In this document: one piece after another, positions 18,614-27,787 of the stretch
Position numbering within the stretch: position 1 is the first letter of the stretch
Layout of the letters: each line of letters begins with the position of its first letter
Source of the DNA: Methylobacterium pseudosasicola
Lineage (GTDB): Bacteria; Pseudomonadota; Alphaproteobacteria; Rhizobiales; Beijerinckiaceae
Direction of reading: 5' to 3'
Assembly: GCF_900114535.1 (NCBI RefSeq)
Contig: NZ_FOTK01000016.1
Span: 62,001-126,000 of the forward strand
Length of the DNA: 64,000 nucleotides
The notes under the pieces: model-generated
What the model saw: only the letters and a program-made list of their open reading frames with translations
Told to the model about the DNA's origin: nothing
Database searches by the model: none
Translations under genes and position numbers: made by a program

Positions 18614-21600
18614 TCAGCCCTCGATCCCCGCCTGGCCCAAAGCCGCCCGGATGTCGTCCGCGCCCAAGGTCCGGATCACCGGGCCGGAGGTCCAGATCAG
18701 CATCGGCCGAATCGTCCGGTCCGGATAGATCTGGCCGAGAAGCTGCGCGTACAGGGCGATCTGGCCGGCCTCCGCGGGGGGCAGCGGCTCGCCCTCGGCC
18801 GGGGGGCGGCCGGTCTTGAAGTCGGCGATCCGGATCGTGTCGGCCGCGACCGCGAGGCGGTCGACGCGGCCCTGCACCACCCGTTCGGCACCCCCGGCCC
18901 GGACGCGGCCCGTGAGGTTCACCTCGGCGCGGGCGTCGGGAGCGAACAGGGGAGCGAGGTCGGGATCGTCGATGAGGCGCAGCACCGAGCGGACGATGCC
19001 GTAGGTCGCCGGGCGCGGCAGGCCGGGGGCGCGCGCCCGCACGAAGGCGAGGCCGGCCGCCTCCCGGCGTTCGGGCTCGATCCGCGGCAGGTGCTGAAGC
19101 AGGGAATGGATCAGGATGCCCCGGCGGCGCGCCTGGGCGTCGGCGAGCCGGGGTGGGGGGACGCGCGAGCCGTCGGCCGTCTGCAGGGCGCCGGACGGGT
19201 TGAGGACCGGGATCTCCGGCTCCGGCGGCACGGGACTGCGCAGCCAGTCCGGCTCCGGAACGTGGATGATCGTCGGTGTCAGCGTCTCCGGCGGGCGGAG
19301 CGTCTCGGTGCCGTCCCGCCACAGGGTTGCGGGGCCGTAGGGCAGGTCCAGCGCCTGTCCCGCGCCGAGGGCGGCTTCCAAGCCGGCCCGGACCATCCGG
19401 CACCAGGCGGCCTCGCTCTCGCGTTCGTGGCCACGGAACGGCGCGACGATCAGCCGATCGGCCGCCCGGGTCATGGCCACGTAGAGCAGACGGTTATGCT
19501 CCTGCCGCGCGCGGGCGAGCAGGGCCGCCCGGGCCTCGCCGGTGGCCGCGCAATCCTGCGTCTTCCCGCTCGACCAGACCGGCGGCAGTGCCGTGCCGGT
19601 GCCTGCCAGCGGCAGCAGCGGCGGGTCGTTGCGCCCCAGCGGCTCGCAGCCATCCAGGACCACGACCACCGGCGCTTCGAGGCCCTTGGCCCCGTGCACG
19701 GTCATGACCCGCACCTCGTCGCGGCCGGATTCCATGTCGCGCTTGACCGTGTGGCCGGCCTCGGTGCCGACATAGCGCGCCAGGAAGCCGCCGAGGGAGG
19801 GTGCATCCTCGCCGGTCTCGGCCTGGGCGGCGGCGGCCAGGAACACGTCGATGGCATCGCCCGCCTCGCCGCCGAGCCGGGCGACCAGCTTCGCCCGGCC
19901 GCCCTGCGGCCCGAGGAGCCGCGCGTAGAAGCCGAACGGGCCGTGGAGTCCTGCGAGCGCGATCCAGTCCGACAGCGCCGCCAGCCCGCGGACCGCCGCC
20001 GGATCACCAGCCTCGGCGTGGCGATGCAGGGAATCCTCTAGCGTCTCCGACAGGTCGCGGCGCGCGGCGAGCCGCACCAGATCCTCGTCGGTGAGCCCGA
20101 CGAGCGGCGTCTTGAGCGCGGTGGCCAGCGTCAGGTCGTCGGCCGGCAGCAGCCCGGCGCGCCCGGCGGCGACCAGATCGGCCACCGCGATATGGGCCGA
20201 GACCTCCAGCCGGTCCTGGCCGGCCACCGGAACGCCGAGACCTTTGAGGGCGCGGATCACCTCCTCGAAGGCCGGCCCGCGCTTGCGCACCAGGATCAGC
20301 ACGTCGCCCGGGCGCCAGACCCGGCCGGTGGCGTCGCCCTGGCTCGTCCAGGTCCGCACCGCCTGCGCCACCCGGCGGGCGGTGACGATCGCCGGGGCGC
20401 TGGTCTCGGGGGCGTCAACCGGCGCCGTCCAGGCATCGGGCTCCGGCGTCGGCTCGGGCTCGGCGATCGGCCACAGCTCCACGGCGCCGGGGGCGCCGGG
20501 CCGGGCGCTGGCATGGACGGTCCGGCGGGCCGTATCCTCGAAGGCCAGCCCCTCATTGTGCGCGTCGAGGGCGAACACCGCGTCGACCGCCTGGAGGACT
20601 AGGCCGGTGGAGCGGAACGACAGGGTCAGTGGCACGTCCTCGAAGGTGAGGCCAGCCGCGCGCGATTCCTGGATCCAGGCCGCCCGGGTGAGGGCGAATT
20701 CCCGCGGCTCGGCGCCCTGGAAGCCGTAGATCGACTGCTTCGGGTCGCCCACCGCGAAGCGGGTCCGGGTCCCCGCCCGGGCACCCTCGCCGGCGGCGAA
20801 TTCTTGGGTGATCGCCCGCAGGATCTCCCACTGCTCCGGGTTGGTATCCTGCGCCTCGTCGACCAGCACGTGGTCGATGCCGCGGTCGAGCTTGTACAGC
20901 ACCCAGCCGGCCCCGACCCGGGCCAGCAGGTCGAGCGCCTTGTGGATGAGGTCGTCGAAATCCAGCGCCCCGAGCCGCGCCTTCTGGGTCTCGACCCGGC
21001 GGTGGATCTCGGCCGCGAGCTGGAACAGCGCCTGCGTCCGGGCATGGGCTCGCGCCGCGCGCAGCCGGTCGAACAGGGGCTCAAGCCGGTCGCGCTCGGC
21101 GATCAGGGTTTCCTTGATGGGCGCCGGGACGCTCTTGGTGCCGAGGCTGCCATCGGCCTTCGGCTCGTCCTTCTGGGTGAAGAACACCCCACGGTAGAGA
21201 TCGAGCGCCTCGGACCGGTCCGGCAGATCCTCCGAGCGCGCCCGCTCGGCCTCGGCCGCCGCCAGCGCATCGGCCAGCTTCTCGTCATTGGCCTTGCCGG
21301 TGCGCAAAGCCTCGATCAACGTCGCCCGATCCGCAGGTCCGCAGCCCGGGCCGCCGTCCAGGATCGCGGCCTCGATCGCCTCCGCATTCTCTTCGGCGGC
21401 TAGCCCCAAAGCCCCGTGCAATTCTTCGAAGGAACGGTCCAATCGGGTCCGGTCGCCGATCAAACTTCGCGCGCGCAACGCGGAGCGGATCGCCGCCCGC
21501 AGGGTATCGCCGGTGGCCTCCGGGGTGACCCGCGCCAGCGCAGCACTGAGTGGCGTATCGCCGTTCGAGACCGCGTCGGCCAGGACGTTGGCCATCTCGA

Positions 21601-22099
21601 TGTCGAAAATCTCGCGGGCCTTGGTCTCGTCGAGCACCACGAAGCGGGCCGGCACGTTCGCCTCGAACGGGAACATGTGCAGCAGCCGCTCGCACAGGGC
21701 GTGCAGGGTCTCGATCTTGAGGCCCCCCGGTGTCTCCACCGCCCGGGCGAACAGCCGCCGCGCCATGCGCAGGCGCTCGGCATCGGCCCGCTCGCCGGTC
21801 AGCGCCGTGAGCTCGGCCGCGAGCGCGGCATCGTCCAGGGTCACCCACCGGCCGAGCAGCCGGAACACCCGGATCGCCATGTTGGCGGCCGCCGCCTTGG
21901 TGAAGGTCAGGCACAGGATCCGGCCCGGAGGCGCCCCGTCGAGGAGCAGCCGCACCACCCGGTCGGTGAGAACCTTGGTCTTGCCGGCCCCGGCATTGGC
22001 CGAGACCCAGGCCGAGGCCCGCGGATCGGCCGCCCGGCGCTGGTTGGCCTGGGTCAGGTCGTCAACGACGAAGGGTCTGATGGTTTGCGCGCTGCTCAA
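18614..22099 (-). CDS. addA: Double-strand break repair helicase-nuclease AddA
   Basis: A 1161-residue subunit of the AddAB helicase-nuclease that resects double-strand ends and loads RecA. The UvrD-type helicase has Walker A ANAGAGKT (residues 34-41), motif II VDEAQDTNPEQWE, GDPKQSIYGFQG, and motif VI (VAMTRA). The C-terminal nuclease has DFKTG at D1093 and downstream QIALYAQLL, as in RecB-family nucleases. The length is typical. The partner addB is normally directly upstream in relatives, but here the upstream gene is a minC reading away from it, so addB must lie elsewhere or be missing. Confidence 0.95.
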   Translation of the reverse strand: MSSAQTIRPFVVDDLTQANQRRAADPRASAWVSANAGAGKTKVLTDRVVRLLLDGAPPGRILCLTFTKAAAANMAIRVFRLLGRWVTLDDAALAAELTALTGERADAERLRMARRLFARAVETPGGLKIETLHALCERLLHMFPFEANVPARFVVLDETKAREIFDIEMANVLADAVSNGDTPLSAALARVTPEATGDTLRAAIRSALRARSLIGDRTRLDRSFEELHGALGLAAEENAEAIEAAILDGGPGCGPADRATLIEALRTGKANDEKLADALAAAEAERARSEDLPDRSEALDLYRGVFFTQKDEPKADGSLGTKSVPAPIKETLIAERDRLEPLFDRLRAARAHARTQALFQLAAEIHRRVETQKARLGALDFDDLIHKALDLLARVGAGWVLYKLDRGIDHVLVDEAQDTNPEQWEILRAITQEFAAGEGARAGTRTRFAVGDPKQSIYGFQGAEPREFALTRAAWIQESRAAGLTFEDVPLTLSFRSTGLVLQAVDAVFALDAHNEGLAFEDTARRTVHASARPGAPGAVELWPIAEPEPTPEPDAWTAPVDAPETSAPAIVTARRVAQAVRTWTSQGDATGRVWRPGDVLILVRKRGPAFEEVIRALKGLGVPVAGQDRLEVSAHIAVADLVAAGRAGLLPADDLTLATALKTPLVGLTDEDLVRLAARRDLSETLEDSLHRHAEAGDPAAVRGLAALSDWIALAGLHGPFGFYARLLGPQGGRAKLVARLGGEAGDAIDVFLAAAAQAETGEDAPSLGGFLARYVGTEAGHTVKRDMESGRDEVRVMTVHGAKGLEAPVVVVLDGCEPLGRNDPPLLPLAGTGTALPPVWSSGKTQDCAATGEARAALLARARQEHNRLLYVAMTRAADRLIVAPFRGHERESEAAWCRMVRAGLEAALGAGQALDLPYGPATLWRDGTETLRPPETLTPTIIHVPEPDWLRSPVPPEPEIPVLNPSGALQTADGSRVPPPRLADAQARRRGILIHSLLQHLPRIEPERREAAGLAFVRARAPGLPRPATYGIVRSVLRLIDDPDLAPLFAPDARAEVNLTGRVRAGGAERVVQGRVDRLAVAADTIRIADFKTGRPPAEGEPLPPAEAGQIALYAQLLGQIYPDRTIRPMLIWTSGPVIRTLGADDIRAALGQAGIEG

Positions 22100-22210
22100 C
22101 GGTCTCGTCCGGCTCGGCTGCTACACCTCTCTACAACAGAAATGCGCCTGCGGGCCGAGCAAGGCGTCACACCGGGCGTTGCGGGATTGCCCCAGGCGCG
22201 GCTGCACCGC

Positions 22211-22966
22211 ATGGATGGATCAGACATCCTCACGACACCGAAAACGCCCGTGACCCAGCCGACATCCGAGCCGACGCGCCCGCCGATCCGCTTCCGCGGC
22301 CGCTCCTTCATGGCCACCGTCCTGGCCCCCGTGCCGCCCGTGGCCGAGTGGTTCGGCGATCTCGACGCCTTGAACCGGCGCGCGCCCAATTTCTTCGCCG
22401 GCCGCCCGGTGATCCTCGACCTCGCCGGTCTGAAGCTCACCCGGGAGGATCTCGACGGCCTGCTCGCGGAACTCGCAGCCCGCAGGATCGCGATCCTCGG
22501 CATCGAGGGCGCGCCGCCGTCGATCCTCACCCCGGATCTGCCGCCGGCCCTGTCGGGCGGCCGCCCGGTGGGCGACATCGCCACGCCGGGCGAGGAGGCG
22601 CCGCTCGAGCCGGCGCCCAAGGAGAACACCGCGCGCTCGCTGATCCTCGACGCGCCGGTGCGCTCGGGCCAGACCGTGCTGCATCTCGAAGGCGACGTAA
22701 CCGTGCTCGGCGCCGTGGCCTCGGGCGCCGAGGTCATCGCCGGCGGCTCGATCCACGTCTACGGCGCCCTGCGCGGCCGGGCGGTAGCGGGCGCCGCCGG
22801 CAACCCGGGTGCCCGGATCTGGTGCCGCCGCTTCGAGCCGGAACTGGTGGCGATCGACGGCCTCTACCGCGCCGCCGACGACCTCGACCCCGCCTTCCGG
22901 GGTCAGGCCGTGGAGGTGCGGCTGGTGGAGGATGCGATCAAGCTGGGGCTGTTCGAGCGGGGGTGA
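22211..22966 (+). CDS. Septum-site determining protein MinC, divergent paralogue
   Basis: A 251-residue MinC. The N-terminal FtsZ-inhibiting domain starts near residue 27 (RFRGRSF). The C-terminal beta-helix has the family core APVRSGQTVLHLEGDVTVLG, then GGSIHVYGALRGRA and ARIWCRRFEPELVAID. The C-terminal strand ends RLVEDAIKLGLFERG, unlike the canonical end of the second MinC at 24232. It is a paralogue: both share about 32 identical bases at the IHVYGALRG core (near 22742 and 24740). ATG at 22211 has a poor ribosome site; the GTG at 22250 is an alternative. It is divergent from addA. Confidence 0.88.
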   Translation: MDGSDILTTPKTPVTQPTSEPTRPPIRFRGRSFMATVLAPVPPVAEWFGDLDALNRRAPNFFAGRPVILDLAGLKLTREDLDGLLAELAARRIAILGIEGAPPSILTPDLPPALSGGRPVGDIATPGEEAPLEPAPKENTARSLILDAPVRSGQTVLHLEGDVTVLGAVASGAEVIAGGSIHVYGALRGRAVAGAAGNPGARIWCRRFEPELVAIDGLYRAADDLDPAFRGQAVEVRLVEDAIKLGLFERG

Positions 22967-23088
22967 GATGAATGAGGATGCGGGCTTGGGTCAGGCGAGC
23001 GCGCCGGCGGGCTCGGCTGACGCATGGACAGCGTACTCAGCGCGGAATTCGTATCGCAAGGTACTACCTCGGCTCGAAGAGGCAGATC

Positions 23089-23367
23089 ATGGCCGCGCCG
23101 ACATCGATCAAGCTTGACGACACGCTGAAAGGCCGAGTCCAGCATCTCGCGGAGATACGCCGCCGCACGCCCCACTGGATCATGCGGGAGGCGATCATGC
23201 AGTACGTGGAGCGCGAGGAAAAACGCGAGGCCCTGCGGCGAGACACGCTGAAAGCGTGGGAAGACTCTCAGGCGACTGGCTTGCACGCGACGGCCGAGGA
23301 AGTCGAAACGTGGCTGGCGAGTTGGGGCTCTGAGAACGAGCTGCCGCCCCCGGAATACCACGAGTAG
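23089..23367 (+). CDS. Antitoxin of the CopG/RHH family
   Basis: A 92-residue protein. The N-terminal ribbon-helix-helix is TSIKLDDTLKGRVQHLAE with HWIMREAI, as in ParD/CopG-type antitoxins that bind their own operator. The Glu-rich C-terminal half is the expected toxin-binding tail (YVEREEKREALRRDTLKAW). An AAGAGG ribosome site precedes the ATG at 23089. The 3' end overlaps the toxin frame by 13 bp, a typical toxin-antitoxin layout. The promoter should lie in 22967-23088. Confidence 0.85.
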   Translation: MAAPTSIKLDDTLKGRVQHLAEIRRRTPHWIMREAIMQYVEREEKREALRRDTLKAWEDSQATGLHATAEEVETWLASWGSENELPPPEYHE

Positions 23368-23648
23368 TCTTTGCCCCGGCGGCAGTCCGGGATCTCGAAC
23401 GGCTCCGCGCATTCCTGCGTCCTAAGAGTCCATCGGCCGCCAAGCGAGCCGGTGAAGCGATCATCCAGGGCGTGCAGGATCTCGGCACGCACCCGCGAAT
23501 GGGCCGAATGATTGAGGACCTGCCCGAGCAGTACCAGGATTGGCTGATCGATTTTGGCGATAGCGGATACGTGGCCCACTATCGCATCGATGACGACGTG
23601 GTCACGATCTTGGCCGTGCGGCACCAGAAGGAAGCGGGTTTCCGGTAG
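23355..23648 (+). CDS. ParE/RelE-type toxin with ATA in place of the start codon
   Basis: A 97-codon frame missed by standard start rules. It reads I/M-PRVVFAPAAVRDLERLRAFL, then GTHPRMGRMIEDLPEQYQDW, and ends VTILAVRHQKEAGFR, a full ParE/RelE superfamily plasmid-stabilisation toxin. The codon where ATG is expected is ATA (23355-23357), and no ATG, GTG or TTG lies upstream in frame before a TGA. The first in-frame ATG is near 23500, about half way along. The toxin is therefore either silenced by a start-codon mutation, or starts at a rare ATA codon by coupling to the antitoxin stop. Confidence 0.7.
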   Translation: MPRVVFAPAAVRDLERLRAFLRPKSPSAAKRAGEAIIQGVQDLGTHPRMGRMIEDLPEQYQDWLIDFGDSGYVAHYRIDDDVVTILAVRHQKEAGFR

Positions 23649-24231
23649 GGTTTTCGTTGAATCGGTCAGCCTGTCCTTTCCTGCCGTCCTCGCGAGCGTC
23701 GCGAAGCGAACCAGAGACCGAATGCCGAGGCGTCACGTCGTTCGTTGCTGTATTGGACGCGGCCGAAGAGGAATGATCGCGTCGCGGTCACGGTCGTAGG
23801 CACCGGATTTCGAGCGCGGTCACAGACCGGTGTCTATGAAAAGCGGATCCCGACCGATCATCCGGGACAAAGTCCGCAATTTATCGAACCAAGTTTTTTA
23901 CCGCAGAAGGCGAGACGCGCGTCGTCTCTTAGCCGGCGGTCGATCCGAATTTGCACATCGCCGCGGCGGCGTGGTCGACCGCAGCTTATTGAAAAATCGG
24001 ATATTTGATAACGTGTTAGTGCGGATCAGCGCTGTGCGTTCTCAGGATCGGCCGGTGCCCCCCGGCCCTGATGCTGCAAGTTGCAAGGCGATCGCGGCGT
24101 CCCGGCTGCGCGGGCCCCAGGCTCCGCCGATACCAGGATCCCGGCAGAATTTGCCGACTGGATCCAAAACTTAACCCTTCGGTAACCATGCCCGCCGTCA
24201 ATGGTCCGGTAAGGACTCTTAACGGGCCGAC
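23649..24231. other. Intergenic region with low-GC stretch
   Basis: 583 bp between the toxin and the second minC. It has lower GC than its surroundings, with AT-rich patches near 23880 and 23990, and no gene that I can support. It should include the promoter of minCDE. The reading frames there are short and have no recognisable sequence. Confidence 0.45.
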
Positions 24232-24960
24232 ATGAGCGAAACCCTCCCCGAGCCGATCGACGACCCGGAGACCGCCCCAGCGGCGGCTCCCGCGCCCCGG
24301 CCGCTCAGCCTTCGCGGGCGGGCGTTCAAGGGCCTCGCCCTCACCCCCGAGCCCCCGCTTCCCGAGTGGCTTGCGGGCCTCGACGCGGCGCTCAAGCGCT
24401 CGCCGACCCTGCTGAAAGGCCGGGCCGTGATCCTGGACTGCGCCCAGCTCAAGCCCGAGCCGGACGCGCTCGAAACGTTAATGGCCGAGCTCAAGGCCCG
24501 CGGCATCGCGGTCCTGGGCATCGAAGGGATCGACGCCGTCGCGTCCGGATTGCCGCCGCTGCTGGTGCAGGGGCGTCCGTCGGACACGGTCGAGATCCCG
24601 GCCGCCCCCGCCGAGCCGGAGCCGCAGGTGGTCACCTCGATCACCGTCGAGGGCTCGGTCCGCTCCGGACAGAGCGTGATCAACCCCACCGGCGACGTCA
24701 CCGTGATGGGCTCCGTCTCCTCGGGAGCCGAGATCCTCGCGGGCGGCTCGATCCACGTCTACGGCGCCCTGCGGGGTCGCGCGATCGCCGGTGCGGCGCG
24801 CAATCCGCGGGCCCGAATCTACTGCCGCAAATTCGAGCCCGAGTTGCTGGGGATCGACCGCCTCGTGCGGACGGCGGAGGACATGGGCACGGCCCTGCGC
24901 GGCAAGGCCGCTCAGGTCTGGCTCGATGGCGGCAACATCCGAATGGCAAGCTTAGACTAG
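24232..24960 (+). CDS. minC: Septum-site determining protein MinC
   Basis: The 242-residue MinC that belongs to the minCDE operon. It inhibits FtsZ ring assembly and is recruited to the membrane by MinD. The N-domain starts near residue 30 (LRGRAFKGLALTPE); the C-domain has SVRSGQSVINPTGDVTVMG, GGSIHVYGALRGRAIAG and RARIYCRKFEPELLGID, and ends with a canonical VWLDGGNIRMASLD strand. minD starts 28 nt later. This is the paralogue to use when naming minC. Confidence 0.95.
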   Translation: MSETLPEPIDDPETAPAAAPAPRPLSLRGRAFKGLALTPEPPLPEWLAGLDAALKRSPTLLKGRAVILDCAQLKPEPDALETLMAELKARGIAVLGIEGIDAVASGLPPLLVQGRPSDTVEIPAAPAEPEPQVVTSITVEGSVRSGQSVINPTGDVTVMGSVSSGAEILAGGSIHVYGALRGRAIAGAARNPRARIYCRKFEPELLGIDRLVRTAEDMGTALRGKAAQVWLDGGNIRMASLD

Positions 24961-24988
24961 TAAGCTCAGGATCAAGGGAGATCGACGC

Positions 24989-25804
24989 GTGGCAAAGGTT
25001 CTCGTCGTCACATCGGGCAAGGGCGGCGTCGGCAAGACGACGACGACCGCGGCCCTCGGAGCGGCCCTCGCACAGGGCGGGCAGAGCGTGTGCGTCGTCG
25101 ATTTCGACGTCGGTCTGCGCAATCTCGACCTGGTCATGGGCGCCGAGCGCCGGGTGGTCTACGACCTCATCAACGTGGTCAACGGCGACGCCAAGCTGCC
25201 GCAGGCCCTGATCAAGGACAAGCGCCTCGACACCCTGCACCTGCTGCCGGCCTCGCAGACCCGCGACAAGGACGCGCTCACCGATGCCGGCGTCGCCCGG
25301 GTGATGGAAGAGCTGCGCGAGCGGTTCGACTGGGTGGTGTGCGACTCGCCGGCCGGCATCGAGCGCGGCGCCCAGCTCGCCATGCACCACGCCGATGTGG
25401 CGGTGGTGGTGACCAACCCCGAGGTCTCCTCGGTGCGCGACTCCGACCGGATCATCGGCCTCCTCGATTCCAAGACCGCCAAGGCGGAGAAGGGCGAGGA
25501 GATGGAGAAGCACCTGATCCTCACCCGCTACGACCCAATGCGGGCCGACCGCGGCGACATGCTCAAGACCGAGGACGTGCTCGACATCCTGTCGATCCCG
25601 CTGCTGGCGATCATCCCGGAGAGCCAGGAGGTGCTGCGCGCCTCGAACCTCGGCTGCCCGGTCACCCTCAACAACCCCCTCTGCGCCCCGGCGCGGGCCT
25701 ACGCCGATGCGGCGCGCCGGCTGAAGGGCGAGGCCGTGCCGATGAGCCTGCCGACCGAGCGCAAGTCCTTCCTCGACAAGCTGTTCATGCGGAGGGCGGC
25801 ATGA
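24989..25804 (+). CDS. minD: Septum-site determining ATPase MinD
   Basis: A 271-residue deviant Walker ATPase that binds the membrane in the ATP state and recruits MinC, while MinE triggers hydrolysis. The deviant Walker A is GKGGVGKTTT (residues 10-19), followed by DFDVGLRNLDLVMG and VCDSPAGIERGA. The C-terminal amphipathic membrane helix is RKSFLDKLFMRRAA. The start is GTG at 24989 with AAGGGAG upstream. The TGA stop overlaps the minE ATG. Confidence 0.98.
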   Translation: MAKVLVVTSGKGGVGKTTTTAALGAALAQGGQSVCVVDFDVGLRNLDLVMGAERRVVYDLINVVNGDAKLPQALIKDKRLDTLHLLPASQTRDKDALTDAGVARVMEELRERFDWVVCDSPAGIERGAQLAMHHADVAVVVTNPEVSSVRDSDRIIGLLDSKTAKAEKGEEMEKHLILTRYDPMRADRGDMLKTEDVLDILSIPLLAIIPESQEVLRASNLGCPVTLNNPLCAPARAYADAARRLKGEAVPMSLPTERKSFLDKLFMRRAA

Positions 25805-26139
25805 GCATCCTCGGCATCTTCCAGAAGCGCAATTCTGGCGCGGTCGCCCGCGACCGCCTGCAGCTGATCCTCGCCCATGAGCGCGCCGAGTCGAGTCGGC
25901 CCGACCTGGTGATGCAGCTCCGCGACGAGATCCTGGCGGTGATCGCCAACCATGTCTCGGTGGAAGCCGACAAGGTGAAGGTCACCCTGGAGCGCGGCGA
26001 GGGCGTCTCGACGCTGGGCCTCGACATCGAGCTTCCGCTCGGTGCTTCGGCCAAGCTCGATGCGAAGCTGGCGGCCAAGCTCGCCGAGGTCGCGGCGAAC
26101 AAGGCTGGGCGGAAGCCGGCGGCCAAGAAGGCCGCTTGA
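25801..26139 (+). CDS. minE: Cell division topological specificity factor MinE
   Basis: A 112-residue MinE overlapping minD by 4 bp (ATGA). The membrane/MinD-binding N-terminus (LGIFQKRNSGAVARDRLQLIL) and the beta domain (KVKVTLERGEGVSTLGLDIELP) are normal. It extends well past the usual length of about 88 with an Ala/Lys-rich tail from about residue 83, LDAKLAAKLAEVAANKA, then GRKPAAKKAA. The tail is likely a flexible or nucleic-acid/acidic-surface-binding extension; its role is unknown. Confidence 0.95.
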   Translation: MSILGIFQKRNSGAVARDRLQLILAHERAESSRPDLVMQLRDEILAVIANHVSVEADKVKVTLERGEGVSTLGLDIELPLGASAKLDAKLAAKLAEVAANKAGRKPAAKKAA

Positions 26140-26177
26140 GCCGGGCCGGGATCGTCACCGCCGGCACGACCCTGCGC

Positions 26178-26213
26178 AAGCCGCGCCCGCTGAGCCGGGT
26201 GCGGCTTTTTTTT
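26178..26213 (+). terminator. Rho-independent terminator of minCDE
   Basis: AAGCCGC and GCGGCTT arms with an inner GCCCG/CGGGT pair, followed by a run of T residues to 26213. It lies 39 bp after the minE stop. Confidence 0.85.
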
Positions 26214-26265
26214 GAACGCGGCTGTGGTTCAATCGGATCTCTTCCCGTCCGGGCGAGGACCGGGA

Positions 26266-27702
26266 TCAGGCGCCGGCTGGTTCCCGCGGGACCAGCCGGA
26301 ACTTGGCGAAAAGCTGCGGCTGGGTGGTGACCACCGCGTGCGGCAGGATCGGCTCGCGATCCTCCAGGACCAGCCGGAATCGGCCGAGCAACCGCGCCAG
26401 CGATAGCACCGTCTCGATCAGCGCGAATTGCGCGCCGATGCAGACCCGCGGGCCCGCCCCGAACGGCAGGTAGGAGAACCGGGCCGGCGGCTTCGCGCCG
26501 GGCAGGAAGCGGCCCGGGTCGAAGGCTTCCGGGTCGGACCAGAGCTTCCGGTGCCGATGGAGCACCCAGGGGCTCACCATTACGATGTCGCCCTTCCGGA
26601 CCGGATGGCCCGCGATCGTATCTGGGCCGAGCGCCCGGCGGACGATCACGAAGGCCGACGGGTAGAGGCGCAGGGTCTCGTCCACGGTGGCGCGGATCAG
26701 CGGCAGCCGCCCGTCGCTCTGGCAGCCGGTCGGGTTCGTCAGGTCGGCGGCCCGCGCCTCGGCAGCGAGGCGTTCTTGGAGTTCGGGAGAGAGCGCCAGC
26801 ATGTAGGCCGCCCAGAACAGCGTGCCGGCGGTGGTCTCGTGCCCGGCCAGGATCATGGTCGCCACTTGGTCCCGCAGCTCCTCGGCGCTGAACGGCGCAC
26901 CGGTATCCGGGTTGCGGGCGGTGGCGAGCAGGTCGAGCAGGTCGCCGGAATGGCCCGCCTCCCGCGGGGCCGCCTGCCGCGCCGCGATGATCCGATCGAG
27001 GAACGGAATCCAGCGCCGCCGGAACCGCGCCCGGGACCAATCGAGCGGCACCGGCCAGCCCGGCGGGATCATGATATCGAGGAGGTGGGGCCTGCCGATC
27101 TTGACGCTGTACTCCGCGATGAAGTCGCGCAGCTCTTCGCCGTACTGGTCCATTCCGACCGAGAACATGCTGCGCCCGGCGATCTCGAGCGCCAGCCGGT
27201 GGAACGCCGTGAAAAGGTCGACCGGACCCGCGGCTGCGTCGGCGACGATCCGCTCCATTCCGTCGGTCACGGCGGCGGCGATGTGGGGCACCAGCCCATC
27301 GATCGCCCGGGGCGTGAAGGCCGGAGCCAGGGTCCGGCGCTGGTGGCGCCAGGCCGATCCTTCGCTGATCAGGAGGCCGTCGCCCAGGATCGGGCGCAGG
27401 ATCCGCACGGTCCCGGTGGTACGGGCGTAATTGGCCTGATTCTCCACCAGGAAATGGCGGATCGCCTCGGGATCGTTCAAGACGTAACTCGACCGGCCGA
27501 GCAGGCCCCGGCGGGTGATCGGCTCCTCGAAGGCGCGCCGGGGGAAACCGGCCAGGCCGTTGTCGCGGATCGAGCGCAGATAGGCCGGGAGCGGCAGCTC
27601 GCGCTCCGCCAGGGCCGGGTGCGGCGGCACCAAGCGCGGCAGGCCGGCGAGGCTCGGATTCATCCGGTCCGAACTCGCGATCGCGTCGGTCAATACAGCC
27701 AT
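26266..27702 (-). CDS. Cytochrome P450
   Basis: A 478-residue haem monooxygenase. The I-helix oxygen motif is AGHETTA, the ExxR is ETLR, and the haem loop is FGAGPRVCIGAQFA with the axial thiolate at C421. Length and motifs fit bacterial fatty-acid or xenobiotic hydroxylases (class resembling CYP102/CYP110-like stand-alone forms). No membrane anchor and no ferredoxin or reductase gene are adjacent, so electron partners are elsewhere. It is 86 bp downstream of the ABC gene on the same strand. The substrate is unknown. Confidence 0.93.
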   Translation of the reverse strand: MAVLTDAIASSDRMNPSLAGLPRLVPPHPALAERELPLPAYLRSIRDNGLAGFPRRAFEEPITRRGLLGRSSYVLNDPEAIRHFLVENQANYARTTGTVRILRPILGDGLLISEGSAWRHQRRTLAPAFTPRAIDGLVPHIAAAVTDGMERIVADAAAGPVDLFTAFHRLALEIAGRSMFSVGMDQYGEELRDFIAEYSVKIGRPHLLDIMIPPGWPVPLDWSRARFRRRWIPFLDRIIAARQAAPREAGHSGDLLDLLATARNPDTGAPFSAEELRDQVATMILAGHETTAGTLFWAAYMLALSPELQERLAAEARAADLTNPTGCQSDGRLPLIRATVDETLRLYPSAFVIVRRALGPDTIAGHPVRKGDIVMVSPWVLHRHRKLWSDPEAFDPGRFLPGAKPPARFSYLPFGAGPRVCIGAQFALIETVLSLARLLGRFRLVLEDREPILPHAVVTTQPQLFAKFRLVPREPAGA

Positions 27703-27787
27703 GTCGGGCCAACCTGTGCCGGAGACGGACCGGACTGTAAACCGCCGAGCAATCCGGGTCGTGCGTCAGGGCACCGTCGCGCCCGGT

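Noticed and set aside
23745..24008. Possible 87-residue gene between toxin and minC
   Set aside because: Low-complexity, lacks a ribosome site and any recognisable motif.
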